This document shows positions 16,539 through 25,810 of a DNA stretch of 64,000 nt, piece by piece (the stretch's first letter is position 1; each line of letters begins with the position of its first letter). A program made the translations under genes and the position numbers. Below the pieces are notes generated by a model, which was not told where the DNA came from, searched no databases, and worked only from the letters and a program-made list of their open reading frames with translations. Location: positions 1,302,001 to 1,366,000 of the forward strand of contig NZ_FNUC01000004.1 in assembly GCF_900106035.1 (NCBI RefSeq), given 5' to 3'. This DNA comes from Jiangella alba (lineage in GTDB: Bacteria; Actinomycetota; Actinomycetes; Jiangellales; Jiangellaceae).

Positions 16539-17156
16539 ATGATCCGGACGGCGCTGCTGGCCCTCGTCCTGCTGGTGACGGGGTGCGCGGGCGACGACGA
16601 CGCGGGCCCGGCGCCCACGCCGTCCCCGGCCGAGCGGGCGCTGGACCAGGAGCTCCAGGCCGAGCTGCTGGAGCTGAAGGCGCAGGACCAGGCCGAGCGG
16701 TCGCCCGAGTACATCGGCGAGTGGCACGACCAGGAACGCACCGACCGGCTGGCCGAGATCGTCGACGAGCACGGCTGGCCCGGGTCGGACCTGGTCGGCA
16801 CCGACGGCGCCAGCGCGGCCTGGGTGATCGCCCAGCACTCCGACCTCGACCCCGAGTTCCAGCAGCGCGCGCTGGAGCTGATGCGACCGGCCGCCGAGGC
16901 GGGCCGCGCCGACCTCGGTGAGCTGGCCTACCTGGAGGACCGCGTCGCCCTGAACGCCGGCGGCGAGCAGGTCTACGGCACCCAGATCGCCTGCGTCGAC
17001 GGCGTGCCGGAACCGGCGCCGCTCGCCGACCCGGAGACGGTCGACGAGCGGCGGGCGGAGGCCGGGCTGGACCCGCTGGACGAGTACCTCGCCACCCTCG
17101 ACGAGGCCTGCGCGGCCGAGGCCGAGGCGAGCGCCAGCGCCACCCCCTACGGCTGA
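16539..17156 (+). CDS. DUF6624-like lipoprotein
   Basis: A 205-aa predicted lipoprotein: signal MIRTALLALVLLVTGC with lipobox LVTGC, then an acidic low-complexity linker and a domain that looks like DUF6624 (LAEIVDEHGWPGSDLVGTDG, AWVIAQHSDLDPEFQQRALELM, AYLEDRVALNAGGEQVYGTQ). The function of that domain is unknown. The gene follows a strong hairpin, and its 3' end overlaps the convergent beta-propeller gene by 10 bp. Confidence 0.8.
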   Translation: MIRTALLALVLLVTGCAGDDDAGPAPTPSPAERALDQELQAELLELKAQDQAERSPEYIGEWHDQERTDRLAEIVDEHGWPGSDLVGTDGASAAWVIAQHSDLDPEFQQRALELMRPAAEAGRADLGELAYLEDRVALNAGGEQVYGTQIACVDGVPEPAPLADPETVDERRAEAGLDPLDEYLATLDEACAAEAEASASATPYG

Positions 17157-19114
17157 GCGAACCCGGCCCAGCCGCGCGGCTCCAGGTCGGCCAGCCCGTT
17201 GGCCTGCACGCCGTCCTGCCACACGGTGTAGAGGGTGTCGCCGACGATGACGGTGCGGCGCAGCCACGCCCAGCCGTCGCGCGGCGACTCGGTGCGGGTG
17301 ATCTGCCCCTGCTCGGTGACGGCGTCGCCGTCCAGCCGCACGATCAGGGCGCTGGGCCCCGTCCCTGTCTCCATCGGCACGACGACCTGCCTGGTCTCCG
17401 GCCAGAACAGGAACGCCTGCGGGTCCCATTCGGTCTGCGACCACGCGTTCGGGACGACGTGGCCGTCGAGCTTGGCCGGCGCCGTGGGATCGGCGACGTC
17501 GAACAGCGAGATCTGCGCGCCGACCGCCATGCCGTTCTCCGTCGTCTCCTGGCCGACGCCGAGGAGCCGGTCGTCGCCGGCGTCGTGCAGGTAGGCGGAG
17601 TACCCGGTGATCTTCAGCTCGCCGGTGACGGCCGGTGCCGCCGGGTCGGAGAGATCGAGCACGTAGAGCGGGTCGACCTGGCGGAACGTGACCACGTACC
17701 CGGTGTCGCCGAAGTACCTGACGGCGTAGATCTGCTCGCCCTTGCCCAGCCCGCCGACCTGCCCGAGCTGGACCAGCTCGCCGTCGCCCTCCTCGAGCGT
17801 GTAGAGCACGCTCTCGCTGGTGTCGGTCGTGCCGTTCCAGCCGTCGATGGTCGTGGCGACGCGCAGGACGCCCTCGTGCTCGGACATCGCGTACCGGCCG
17901 AGGATGCGCCCCTCGACCTCGCCGGAGGCCAGGTACCGCGCGGGCACGTTGCCGGTGATGTCGAACGCGTGGATGCCGGTGGTGATGTCGCCGGGCCCGG
18001 GCAGCGTGCGGATCGCGTCGCCGGCCGGCGCGAACGGGTCGCCCCACCGCGTCGTCGCGACGTACAGGCGGTCCTGGCTCGCGTAGACGGTGTCGCCGTC
18101 GGTCAGCACGCCGACGGAGCCGTCGGTGCCGAGGCCGTCGTCCGGGTCGAAGGTCAGGACGCTGAGCAGGGAGAAGCCGGCGAACTCGTCCGGGCGGCTC
18201 ACCTGCTCGCAGCTCACCAGCTGGCCGGTCTCGGGCTCGGCGTCGCCGCTGGTGAACGTGTACGACGGCAGCCAGTCGGCGATGGTGGATTCCTCGACGA
18301 TCGCGCGGTTGCGCTCGGTGAGCTCGTCCTCCGGCAGGTTGACGTCCGCCTCCGTCATCGGGAACTCGAGGGTGGGATAGGAACTGACGACCAGCCGGAC
18401 GGTGTCGTCGACCATGCGGGCGTCGAGGTAGTCGCCGTCGACCTGCAGCCGCGACTCGACCACCGGCTCGGCGGGGTCGGAGATGTCGATCAGCAGCACC
18501 GCGGTCGTGGACGTCATCGGGCCGGGGTAGCTGGACATGGCGTCGTAGGCGATCATCGGGTACTGCCGCACGAGGGCGACGACGCGGTCGCCGGCCAGGA
18601 ACACCGAGGCGTCGACGTTCTCGGGCGCGATCTCCGGGGCGATCATCCGGCCGGGCGCCGGTTTCGCGGCCGGATCGGTGAGCGCCAGCCGGCCGACCTC
18701 CCGCGGCGCGTCGCCGGTGACGTCGATGACGCGCAGGTCGCCGCCGGCCGTGGTGACCAGCAGCCGCCCGTCGGTTTTGGCGACGTCGGGCTCGTCGACG
18801 CCGGCCTCCTGCACGTTCGTCGTGGAGTGCGACTGGGCGCCTCCGCTGTCGCCGCGGCCGGCGGACTCCGGCACGGCGAGCGCGGCGGTGTCCTCGGCGC
18901 CGCCGTCGGCCGCGTAGGCCTCGGTCACCGCGCCGCCCAGGCCCCACGGGCCGACCCGTTCGCCCGCCTCCGTCTTCAGGTGGTCCAGGACGTCTTCGCA
19001 CGCGTCGAACGGCGTCAGCCCCATGACGGCGATCGCGCCGTCTTCGTCGTCAGCACCGATCGAGCAACCGGCGAGCATGCCCAAGGAGACAAGGCCGGCA
19101 AACCACCGTCTCAT
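17147..19114 (-). CDS. Secreted beta-propeller domain lipoprotein
   Basis: A 655-aa exported protein with lipobox (MRRWFAGLVSLGMLAGC) and a beta-propeller domain of the secreted copper/C-terminal-WD type (PF09826-like): VQEAGVDEPDVAKTDGRLLVT at the start of the domain, repeated blades such as VFLAGDRVVALVRQYP and VLLIDISDPAEPVVESRLQV, RYFGDTGYVVTFRQVDPLYV and GWAWLRRTVIVGDTLYTVW. Function is not established for the family; an extracellular binding or scaffolding role is likely. Single gene, converging on the DUF6624 gene. Confidence 0.88.
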   Translation of the reverse strand: MRRWFAGLVSLGMLAGCSIGADDEDGAIAVMGLTPFDACEDVLDHLKTEAGERVGPWGLGGAVTEAYAADGGAEDTAALAVPESAGRGDSGGAQSHSTTNVQEAGVDEPDVAKTDGRLLVTTAGGDLRVIDVTGDAPREVGRLALTDPAAKPAPGRMIAPEIAPENVDASVFLAGDRVVALVRQYPMIAYDAMSSYPGPMTSTTAVLLIDISDPAEPVVESRLQVDGDYLDARMVDDTVRLVVSSYPTLEFPMTEADVNLPEDELTERNRAIVEESTIADWLPSYTFTSGDAEPETGQLVSCEQVSRPDEFAGFSLLSVLTFDPDDGLGTDGSVGVLTDGDTVYASQDRLYVATTRWGDPFAPAGDAIRTLPGPGDITTGIHAFDITGNVPARYLASGEVEGRILGRYAMSEHEGVLRVATTIDGWNGTTDTSESVLYTLEEGDGELVQLGQVGGLGKGEQIYAVRYFGDTGYVVTFRQVDPLYVLDLSDPAAPAVTGELKITGYSAYLHDAGDDRLLGVGQETTENGMAVGAQISLFDVADPTAPAKLDGHVVPNAWSQTEWDPQAFLFWPETRQVVVPMETGTGPSALIVRLDGDAVTEQGQITRTESPRDGWAWLRRTVIVGDTLYTVWQDGVQANGLADLEPRGWAGFAQP

Positions 19115-19162
19115 GACCGATTCGACGGCGATGGTGCGCGGCCGGTTCCGTGACCGGCGACG

Positions 19163-20410
19163 TCAACCCAGGTAACGCCCGGTGAAGGCGTTGCCGAAGC
19201 AGCCGTCGGGGTCGTGCTCGCCGCGCAGCCGGCGGAAGTCGGCCAGCCGCGGATACCGCTCGCGCACCTGCTCGGGCGCGACGGTGAACAGCTTGCCCCA
19301 GTGCGGCCGCGGCTCGTACGGCGCCAGCGCGCGCTCGATGCGCGCGAGCACCGGCGCGACGCCCTCGGGGTCCTTGCGCCAGGTGAAGTGGATGCCCACG
19401 ACGTCGCGGCCGTAGGACGGGCTGAGCCACAGGTCGTCGGCGGCGACGGTGCGCAGTTCGCAGATCTGCAGCACCGGCGCGATGTGCCCGGCCAGCGCCG
19501 CGACGGCGCCGAACGCCGCGACGCCGTGGGCGCGCGGGACCAGGAACTCCGACTGCAGCTCCTCGCCGCTGCTCGGGGTGAACTCGAGCCGGAAGTGCGG
19601 CAGCCGGTCGTACCACGGGCCGGGCACGCCGAGCTGCTCGGTGCAGTTGACGGCGGGCATGCCGGGGACCGGGTTGCGCGGGCTGTCGGCCGGCCGGGCG
19701 CCCATCCACGCCGGGTCCGGCGTCCAGTCGCCGTCGCCGACGCGGTGCTTGACCCAGCTGCGCGTCGTCCCGGCCCAGTCGGTGAAGACACTGACGCTGT
19801 ACGCGGCGGCGAAGATCTCGTCGAACCGCTCGCCGACGGTGTCCAGCGCGAGATCGTCGTAGACCACCTGCTGGACCTCGAACGCGGGCACGACGTCCAG
19901 CGTCACCGCCACCACGACCCCGAGCGCACCGAGCGCCACCACGGCGCCGTCGAAGTCCGGCTCGCCCCGGCGCAGCGTCACCAGCTCGCCGTCGGCCCGC
20001 ACCAGGTGCAGCGCCGCGACCGCCGTCGCGAGGTTGCCGTTGCCGTCGCCGGAGCCGTGCGTGGCCGTGGCGACCGCGCCGGCCACCGAGAGGTGCGGCA
20101 GCGAGCCGAGGTTGTGCAGCGCCCAGTCCTGCCGGTGCAGCTGCTCGGCGAGGTCGCCGTAGCGCAGCCCGGCCGCGACCGTCACCGTCCGGGCCGCCGC
20201 GTCGACGTCGGCCCGCGGTGGCAGCCCGGCGACGGACACCAGCTCACCGGTGGTGTCGGCGACGTCGCTGAACGAGTGCCGGCTGCCCAGCGCCCGGATG
20301 CGCGCGGTGCGCGCGACGACGTCCTGCAGCTCCTCGACCGACGATGGCGTGTGGATGCGGGTCGCGCCGTAGGTGAGCTTGCCCGCCCAGTTCGTCCGTT
20401 CCGCGCTCAC
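19163..20410 (-). CDS. Alditol oxidase (FAD-linked, AldO-like)
   Basis: A 415-aa VAO-type flavoprotein that matches the alditol/xylitol oxidase family of Streptomyces along its length. It would oxidise the terminal CH2OH of polyols such as xylitol or sorbitol to an aldehyde with release of H2O2. The covalent FAD His is in RALGSRHSF (His45); other signatures are LPHLSVAGAVATATHGSG, NPVPGMPAVNCTEQ, FRLEFTPSSGEELQSE and PHWGKLFTV. The GTG start gives a family-like N-terminus (NWAGKLTYGATRIHTP). No signal peptide. Confidence 0.92.
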   Translation of the reverse strand: MSAERTNWAGKLTYGATRIHTPSSVEELQDVVARTARIRALGSRHSFSDVADTTGELVSVAGLPPRADVDAAARTVTVAAGLRYGDLAEQLHRQDWALHNLGSLPHLSVAGAVATATHGSGDGNGNLATAVAALHLVRADGELVTLRRGEPDFDGAVVALGALGVVVAVTLDVVPAFEVQQVVYDDLALDTVGERFDEIFAAAYSVSVFTDWAGTTRSWVKHRVGDGDWTPDPAWMGARPADSPRNPVPGMPAVNCTEQLGVPGPWYDRLPHFRLEFTPSSGEELQSEFLVPRAHGVAAFGAVAALAGHIAPVLQICELRTVAADDLWLSPSYGRDVVGIHFTWRKDPEGVAPVLARIERALAPYEPRPHWGKLFTVAPEQVRERYPRLADFRRLRGEHDPDGCFGNAFTGRYLG

Positions 20411-20473
20411 AGCGTGCAGCGTACGGGCCGGGTCGCGGCCACGTCGCGCCGCCCGGGTCGGCAAGATGTCCGT

Positions 20474-21124
20474 ATGAGGCCCTGGCTGCAACAGTGGATG
20501 GACGACCTCGTCAGCGAGCGCTACGCGGAGGCCGACGAGAACGTTCACTTCACCGAGAACCTGGCCGAGACGGTCATCGCCGAGTACTCCCTGCCCGGCC
20601 AACTGGTGCTCGACCCGTTCGCCGGGTTCGGCACCACGCTGGTCGTCGCGGAGCGGATGGGCCGGTCCGGACTGGGCATCGAGCTGCTGCCGGAGCGGGC
20701 GGACATGATCCGCCGCCGGCTCGACGGCGCCGGCGAGGTCATCGACGGCGACGCCCGCGAGGTCGCGGCGCTGGTCGATCGCCCGGTCGACCTGTGCCTG
20801 ACGTCGCCGCCGTACATGACGCTGAAGAACCACCCGGAGAACCCGCTCAACGCCTACGAGACCCTCGACGGCGACTACCAGACCTACCTCGGCGAGCTGG
20901 ACGGCATCTTCGGCCAGGTCGCCGGGCTGCTGCGGCCGTGGGGCCACCTCGTCCTCAACGTCGGCAACATGATCGACGACGGCGTCGCCACCACCCTCGC
21001 CTGGGACGTCGGCGCCATCGTCGGCCGCCACCTGACCTTCCGGCAGGAGACGTTCCTGTGCTGGGACGAGCAGCCCGAGTGGCTCACCGGCGACTACTGC
21101 CTGGTGTTCCAGAAGAGCGGCTAG
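20474..21124 (+). CDS. Orphan DNA/RNA amino-methyltransferase (N4/N6 type, TSPPY)
   Basis: A 216-aa methylase with motif I (LVLDPFAGFGTTLVVAE, followed by GIELLPERADMIRRR) ahead of catalytic motif IV (DLCLTSPPYMTLKN). It is short and has no obvious target recognition domain, and the motif order I-IV is that of the gamma rather than the beta class. No restriction enzyme gene is nearby, so it is an orphan; a non-DNA target is possible. ATG 20474 gives MRPWLQQWMDDLVSERYA. Its stop overlaps the convergent GNAT stop. Confidence 0.8.
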   Translation: MRPWLQQWMDDLVSERYAEADENVHFTENLAETVIAEYSLPGQLVLDPFAGFGTTLVVAERMGRSGLGIELLPERADMIRRRLDGAGEVIDGDAREVAALVDRPVDLCLTSPPYMTLKNHPENPLNAYETLDGDYQTYLGELDGIFGQVAGLLRPWGHLVLNVGNMIDDGVATTLAWDVGAIVGRHLTFRQETFLCWDEQPEWLTGDYCLVFQKSG

Positions 21125-21657
21125 AGGGGCTTGTGCCAGACGAGGAAGTCGCACGGCGTGGCCAGCAGCGGCGCCAGGTGCGGATAGTCCTCGTCGATGC
21201 TGCCGCGGCGGACCACCCGGTAGCCGATGCGCTCGTACCACTGGGCGAGGAACGCCTTCGCCGGGTGCGTCCAGGCGCGAGGCACCAGCAGCTCCAGCCG
21301 CATGGTCGTGCGGCCTTCGTCGCGGCTGCGGTCCTCGGCGAACCGCACCAGCGCGCGCCCGACGCCGCTGCCGCGATGCTCCGGGTCGGCGGCGAGCAGT
21401 CCGAACTCGCCGGTGGCGTCGTCCCAGCGCTGGACGTGGACGCACCCGATGGTGCGGCCGTCGTCGCGGGCGACGGCGATCTCGCCGGCCCGGATGAACC
21501 CCGCGACCTCGGCCGCGGACGTCCGGCTGGCGCCGTCGAGCCACAGCCCGGTCTCGGAGTCGGCGTAGACCCCGTTGACCAGCGCGGCGAGCGCCTCGAC
21601 CAGCGCGACGTCGCCGGCCGCTCCCGGCCCGAGCAGCTCGACGCTCAGCTCACCCAT
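21121..21657 (-). CDS. GNAT family N-acetyltransferase
   Basis: A 178-aa acetyltransferase. The acetyl-CoA binding segment is FGLLAADPEHRGSGVGRAL, with LELLVPRAW and FLAQWYERIGYRV as the later strand-helix. Substrate unknown. The 5' end overlaps the 3' end of the LysR gene by 13 bp, so it is transcribed with the regulator. The 3' end overlaps the convergent methylase gene. Confidence 0.88.
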   Translation of the reverse strand: MGELSVELLGPGAAGDVALVEALAALVNGVYADSETGLWLDGASRTSAAEVAGFIRAGEIAVARDDGRTIGCVHVQRWDDATGEFGLLAADPEHRGSGVGRALVRFAEDRSRDEGRTTMRLELLVPRAWTHPAKAFLAQWYERIGYRVVRRGSIDEDYPHLAPLLATPCDFLVWHKPL

Positions 21658-22547
21658 GTCGTCAGTCCTACCGCACTGCCGCGCTCGAGGTCGTGGGTGG
21701 CGGCCAGCAGCTGCCGGATCGCCGGCGACGGCGGGCCGGCGGGCACGGCGAGGTAGGTCGTCGAGACCGGTGCGGCGAGCCGGCGATAGGCGACGCCCGG
21801 CATCGGCGGTGGTGGGCCGACCTCGTAGAACAGAGTCCACGACGGGGCGGCGTGGGCGAGGTCGGCGATGGTCTCGCGCAGTGACGTGAACGGCGGGCCG
21901 GCCGGTGGGTCGATGCCGGCCGCCTCGAACGCCGCGGCCACCAGCCGGTGAAACGGCGGGTTGGCGCGCGGATCGGCGAGCCGGACCGGCAGGTCGCCGA
22001 GGTCGCCGAGCCGCACCGTCTCGGTGGCGGTGAGCGGGTGCCCGCCGGGCAGAGCGACCACGACGGGGTCGGTCCAGAGCGCGAGCAGCTCCAGTCCCGG
22101 CGCGTGGGCGACATCGCGGACCAGGGCGGCGTCGAGCACGCCGGAACGCACGGACGCGAGCCGGTCGGCCAGCTTCACCGTGCTCAGCCGGACGCGCAGG
22201 TCCGGCGCGCGGGAGGCGATCGCGGCCAGCAGGCCGGGCAGCCGGCGGCCGGGCGCGGGGCTGGTGCCGAGCCGCAGCGAGCTGGCGCCGGCGAGCTCGG
22301 CGGCCAGTCGCCGGGTGCGCTCGGCCGCGGCGAGCACGGCCCGTGCCTCGGGCAGCAGGCGGTCGCCCTCGGCGGTCAGCCGGACCCGCCGGGTGGTCCG
22401 CTCGAACAGCACGACGCCGAGCTCTCGCTCCAGGCGGCGCAGCTGCTGGCTGACGGCGGGCTGGCCGACGTGCAGGGCCTCGGCGGCGCGCGCGAACCCG
22501 CCTTCGTCGGCGATGGCGACGAAGTACGCGAGCTGCCGCAGCTCCAC
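21645..22547 (-). CDS. LysR family transcriptional regulator
   Basis: A 300-aa regulator with the N-terminal winged helix (FVAIADEGGFARAAEALHVG, QPAVSQQLRRLERELG) and a C-terminal periplasmic-binding-like effector domain. I chose GTG 22547, giving VELRQLAYFVAIADEGG, since most members begin MELRQLRYF and GGGGAGG lies just upstream; ATG 22565 is an alternative but would place the operator inside the gene. It is divergent from a flavin oxidase gene, the usual target arrangement. Confidence 0.9.
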   Translation of the reverse strand: MELRQLAYFVAIADEGGFARAAEALHVGQPAVSQQLRRLERELGVVLFERTTRRVRLTAEGDRLLPEARAVLAAAERTRRLAAELAGASSLRLGTSPAPGRRLPGLLAAIASRAPDLRVRLSTVKLADRLASVRSGVLDAALVRDVAHAPGLELLALWTDPVVVALPGGHPLTATETVRLGDLGDLPVRLADPRANPPFHRLVAAAFEAAGIDPPAGPPFTSLRETIADLAHAAPSWTLFYEVGPPPPMPGVAYRRLAAPVSTTYLAVPAGPPSPAIRQLLAATHDLERGSAVGLTTWVS

Positions 22548-22563
22548 GGGCCTCCCCAGATTC

Positions 22564-22578
22564 ATCACGGTCAGTGAT
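22564..22578. promoter_or_regulatory. Candidate LysR operator (ATCAC-N5-GTGAT)
   Basis: The perfect inverted repeat ATCAC (22564-22568) / GTGAT (22574-22578) satisfies the T-N11-A rule of LysR sites (T 22565, A 22577). It lies between the divergent LysR and flavin oxidase genes, next to a second palindrome AGTGATCACT (22573-22582). Likely site for autorepression and target activation. Confidence 0.55.
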
Positions 22579-22636
22579 CACTCTAGGTGCCCTCTCGGCC
22601 TGGTGCGGGCGGCCGGGCTCGGGTGGAATCGTGACC

Positions 22637-23992
22637 ATGAACACGACACCGCAGGCGGCGGTCGCCGATCTGGCCCGCCGCATCGACGGGCCCGTGCTGC
22701 TGCCGGGCCAGGACGGGTACGACGACGAGCGGTCCGGCTTCAACCTCACCGTCGACCATCGTCCCGACGTGGTGGTGGGTGCGACGTCGGCGGACGACAT
22801 CGCCGTGGCGGTGCGCTTCGCCGCCGAACGCGGCCTTCCGGTCGTCGCGCAGGCGACCGGTCACGGCGCCGGCGTCCCGCTCGACGGCGGGCTGCTGATC
22901 TCCACCCGGCGGCTGGACGGCGTGCACGTGGACTCGGACGCGCGGGTGGCACGGATCGAGGCCGGCGTGCGGTGGCACCAGGTCATCGAGCCGGCGGCGG
23001 CGGCCGGGCTGGCGCCGTTGAACGGGTCGTCGCCGCTGGTCGGCGCCGTCTCCTACACGCTCGGCGGCGGACTGCCGGTGCTCGGCCGGACGTTCGGCTG
23101 GGCCGCGGACCGGGTCCGCCGGCTGGAGATGGTCACCGCGGACGGCACGCTGGTCGCCGTCGGTCCCGAGGAGAACGCCGATCTGTTCTGGGCGTTGCGC
23201 GGCGGCAAGGGCGGCTTCGGCATCGTGACGGCGCTGGAGGCCGAGCTGGTCGCGGTGCCTGAGCTGTACGGCGGCGCGCTGGTCTTCGCCGCCGACCAGG
23301 CCGGCGACGTGGTGCACGCGTGGCGCGACTGGGTGTCGCGGCTGCCGGACGAGTTCAACTCGTCGGTCGGGCTGGTGCGGCTGCCCGACCTGCCCGGCGT
23401 GCCGGAGCCGCTGCGCGGCCGGCTGACGGTGCACGTTCGCGTCGCCTACGCCGGCCCCGCCGACGCGGGCGAGGACCTGGTGCGGCCGCTGCGCGACGCC
23501 GGACCCCGGATCCTCGACACCGTCGCACCCCTGCCACTGGCCGGCATCGCCGCCGTCTACAACGACCCGACCGAGCCCCTCGGCTACGACGAGCGCTCGC
23601 TCATGCTCGCCTCGTTCGATGCGGCCGCGGCCGACGTGCTGCTGGCGGCGGCCGGGCCGGACGCGTCCGCCGACGACCTGATCATGGTCGACGTGCGGCG
23701 GCTGGGCGGGGCGCTGGCTCGTCCGCCGCGGCACCCGCGCGCCCTCGACCACGACGACGCCGCGTTCAGCGTGGCCGCGGTCGGCCTGGGGCCGGGCGCC
23801 GGTGATGCCGTGCTGGCCGCGTTGGCGCCCTGGGGCACCGGTCTGCGGTTCCTCAACTTCACCGGCGGCCCGGCCGCGGCCGGGCTGGCGCCCGAGGCGT
23901 TCCGGGCGCCGGCCCTGGACCGGCTGGCCGCGATCAAGCGCGACCGCGACCCCGGCGGGGTGTTCCCCGCCCCGCACCTGGCCGGGCGTTGA
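22637..23992 (+). CDS. FAD-binding oxidoreductase, berberine-bridge-enzyme-like
   Basis: A 451-aa VAO-type flavoprotein. The FAD-binding half shows VVGATSADDIAVAVRFAAE, ATGHGAGVPLDGGLLIST (His for covalent FAD attachment), RIEAGVRWHQVI and SYTLGGGLPVLGRTFGWAAD; there is a Lys-Gly-rich loop ALRGGKGGFGIVTALE, and the BBE-type C-terminus ends AIKRDRDPGGVFPAPHL. Members oxidise sugars, alkaloids or polyketides with O2. ATG 22637 chosen; GTG 22631 is close by. Divergent LysR probably controls it. Substrate unknown. Confidence 0.9.
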   Translation: MNTTPQAAVADLARRIDGPVLLPGQDGYDDERSGFNLTVDHRPDVVVGATSADDIAVAVRFAAERGLPVVAQATGHGAGVPLDGGLLISTRRLDGVHVDSDARVARIEAGVRWHQVIEPAAAAGLAPLNGSSPLVGAVSYTLGGGLPVLGRTFGWAADRVRRLEMVTADGTLVAVGPEENADLFWALRGGKGGFGIVTALEAELVAVPELYGGALVFAADQAGDVVHAWRDWVSRLPDEFNSSVGLVRLPDLPGVPEPLRGRLTVHVRVAYAGPADAGEDLVRPLRDAGPRILDTVAPLPLAGIAAVYNDPTEPLGYDERSLMLASFDAAAADVLLAAAGPDASADDLIMVDVRRLGGALARPPRHPRALDHDDAAFSVAAVGLGPGAGDAVLAALAPWGTGLRFLNFTGGPAAAGLAPEAFRAPALDRLAAIKRDRDPGGVFPAPHLAGR

Positions 23993-24006
23993 CCCTCGTC
24001 GAACGG

Positions 24007-24759
24007 TCAGGACGAGCGGCGCATGGCGCGGGTGCCAACCGCCAGGCCGAGCGCCGCGACGGCGACCGAGGCGACGACGGCGGCCAGGACGGTCGACGCC
24101 GGGAACTCGCCGTTGAAGAGGGCGCGTTCCGCGTCGACGACGTAGGTCAGCGGGTTCGCGCTGGACAGCGCCCGCAGCCAGCCGGGACCGTCGTCGACCG
24201 GGAGCAGGATGCCGGCCAGCAGCAACAGCGGGAACAGCACCGTCTGCTGCACGGTCCAGAACAGCCACTCGGTGTTCTTCGACGCCAGCGCCAGCGTGTA
24301 CGACAGCGCACCCAGCCCGACCGCCATGACGGCGAGGATGGCCACGCCGGTCAGCACGCCCAGAATGTGCAGGTCGAAGCCGAACGGCACGCAGACCAGC
24401 ACGATGATCAGCGTCTGCACGATCATCGGGACGATCTCCTTCAGCGCCCGCCCGACGATCAGCGCCGGCCGCCGCAGCGGCGTCACCAGCATGCGCTCGT
24501 GCGCACCGGTCTGGATCTCGAACAGCAGGTTCGACCCGGTGAACGACGTGCTGAACAGGCACGACATCACCACGATGCCGGGCACGAACCACTGCAGCGC
24601 GGAGCCGCCCTCGACCTCGGGCAGCAGCGGCGCGAACAGGCCGAGGAACACCAGCGGCTGGATCATGCTGAACACGACGGAGAACGGGTCGCGCAGGACC
24701 GGCCGCAGCTCGCGGCTGAAGACGGTGACGGTGTCGGTGATCATGGTGGTGCTGCTCAT
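24007..24759 (-). CDS. ABC-2 type exporter permease (DrrB-like)
   Basis: A 250-aa membrane protein with about six TM segments (SVVFSMIQPLVFLGLFAPLL, VLTGVAILAVMAVGLGALSY, VLFPLLLLAGILLP) and the ABC-2 signature ALSSANPLTYVVDAERALF near the end. It forms the channel for the ATPase encoded directly upstream, overlapping by ATGA. The pair resembles daunorubicin-resistance DrrAB exporters of drugs or lipids. Confidence 0.93.
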   Translation of the reverse strand: MSSTTMITDTVTVFSRELRPVLRDPFSVVFSMIQPLVFLGLFAPLLPEVEGGSALQWFVPGIVVMSCLFSTSFTGSNLLFEIQTGAHERMLVTPLRRPALIVGRALKEIVPMIVQTLIIVLVCVPFGFDLHILGVLTGVAILAVMAVGLGALSYTLALASKNTEWLFWTVQQTVLFPLLLLAGILLPVDDGPGWLRALSSANPLTYVVDAERALFNGEFPASTVLAAVVASVAVAALGLAVGTRAMRRSS

Positions 24760-25748
24760 GCCGCGACCTCCTCGGTCGACGTGGTGACGACGCCCTCGCG
24801 CAGGCTGCGCCCGGTGAGGTTGAGGAAGACGTCGTCGAGGGTGGGCCGGTTGACGGCGGTGGACTCGACGGCGATGCCGGCGGCGTCGAGGTCGCGGAGG
24901 ATCCCCGGGACCAGCCGCGGCCCGCCGGCGACCCGCACCTCGACCGTCGCCCCGCCGCTGCTCACCGTCGCATCGGACAGCGACGACAGCCGCGCGGCCG
25001 CACGTCCCGCGTCGCCGCCGGAGCCGAAACCGAGCGTGATCAGGTCGCCCGCGTGATCGGCCTTGAGCCGGGCCGGGGTGTCGTCGGCGATGACGGTGCC
25101 GTGGTCGACGACGATGACCCGCTCGGCCATCGCGTCGGCCTCGTCGAGGTAGTGCGTCGTGAGCACGATCGTCGTGCCGTGCTCGGCGCGCAGCTTCAGG
25201 ATGTGCTCCTGCAGGTTGGCCCGGTTCTGCGGGTCCAGCCCGGTGGACGGCTCGTCCAGGAACAGCAGCCGGGGCGCGTGGATGAGGCCCATCGCGATGT
25301 CGAGCCGCCGCTTCTGCCCGCCGGACAGCGACGACACCGGCCGGTCCGCGACGGCGGCGAGGTCCAGCGACGCGACCAGCTCGTCCGCCCGCGCCTTCGC
25401 GTCGCGCGTGCTCATGCCGTACGCCCGGCCCTGGCTGACCAGCTCGTCGCGGCCGCGCTGAGCGTGCGCGGCGCCGTTGCCCTGGCCGATGTACCCGATG
25501 ACCCGGCGCACCTCGCGCTGCCGCGCGACGACGTCGTAACCGGCCACCGTCGCCGTGCCCGACGTCGGCGGGATCAGCGTCGTCAGCATGCGCAGCGTCG
25601 TCGACTTCCCGGCGCCGTTCGGTCCGAGCAGGGCGACCAGCTCGCCCTCCGCGACGTGCAGGTCGAGCCCGCGCACGGCCTCGACGACGTCCTTCTTGAC
25701 CGTGAAGTGCCTGGTCAGGCCCGTGGTCTGGATCATGGTGTCGTTCAT
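24756..25748 (-). CDS. ABC exporter ATP-binding protein (DrrA-like)
   Basis: A 330-aa ATPase with Walker A ALLGPNGAGKSTT, Q-loop GYIGQGNGAAH, signature SSLSGGQKRRLDIAMGLIH, Walker B LLFLDEPSTGLDP and the switch His in TTHYLDEAD. The DrrA-type C-terminal extension (DDVFLNLTGRSLREG) is present. ATG 25748 was chosen because residues encoded upstream are not family-like. Divergent from a WYL-type regulator 62 bp away, which probably represses or activates it. Confidence 0.94.
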   Translation of the reverse strand: MNDTMIQTTGLTRHFTVKKDVVEAVRGLDLHVAEGELVALLGPNGAGKSTTLRMLTTLIPPTSGTATVAGYDVVARQREVRRVIGYIGQGNGAAHAQRGRDELVSQGRAYGMSTRDAKARADELVASLDLAAVADRPVSSLSGGQKRRLDIAMGLIHAPRLLFLDEPSTGLDPQNRANLQEHILKLRAEHGTTIVLTTHYLDEADAMAERVIVVDHGTVIADDTPARLKADHAGDLITLGFGSGGDAGRAAARLSSLSDATVSSGGATVEVRVAGGPRLVPGILRDLDAAGIAVESTAVNRPTLDDVFLNLTGRSLREGVVTTSTEEVAA

Positions 25749-25762
25749 GGGAACCACGTTAG

Positions 25763-25791
25763 AATCCATTCCGGCCACTTTCTGACCTCAA
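25763..25791 (-). promoter_or_regulatory. Putative promoter of the ABC exporter operon
   Basis: On the minus strand TTGAGG (25791-25786), a 17-bp spacer and TGGATT (25768-25763) precede the ATPase start by 14 bp. The -35 lies within CCTC-AATTGC-GAGG (25786-25799), a short inverted repeat placed 11 bp before the divergent WYL regulator gene, a possible binding site for it. Confidence 0.4.
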
Positions 25792-25810
25792 TTGCGAGGA
25801 CGCTGAAGAC

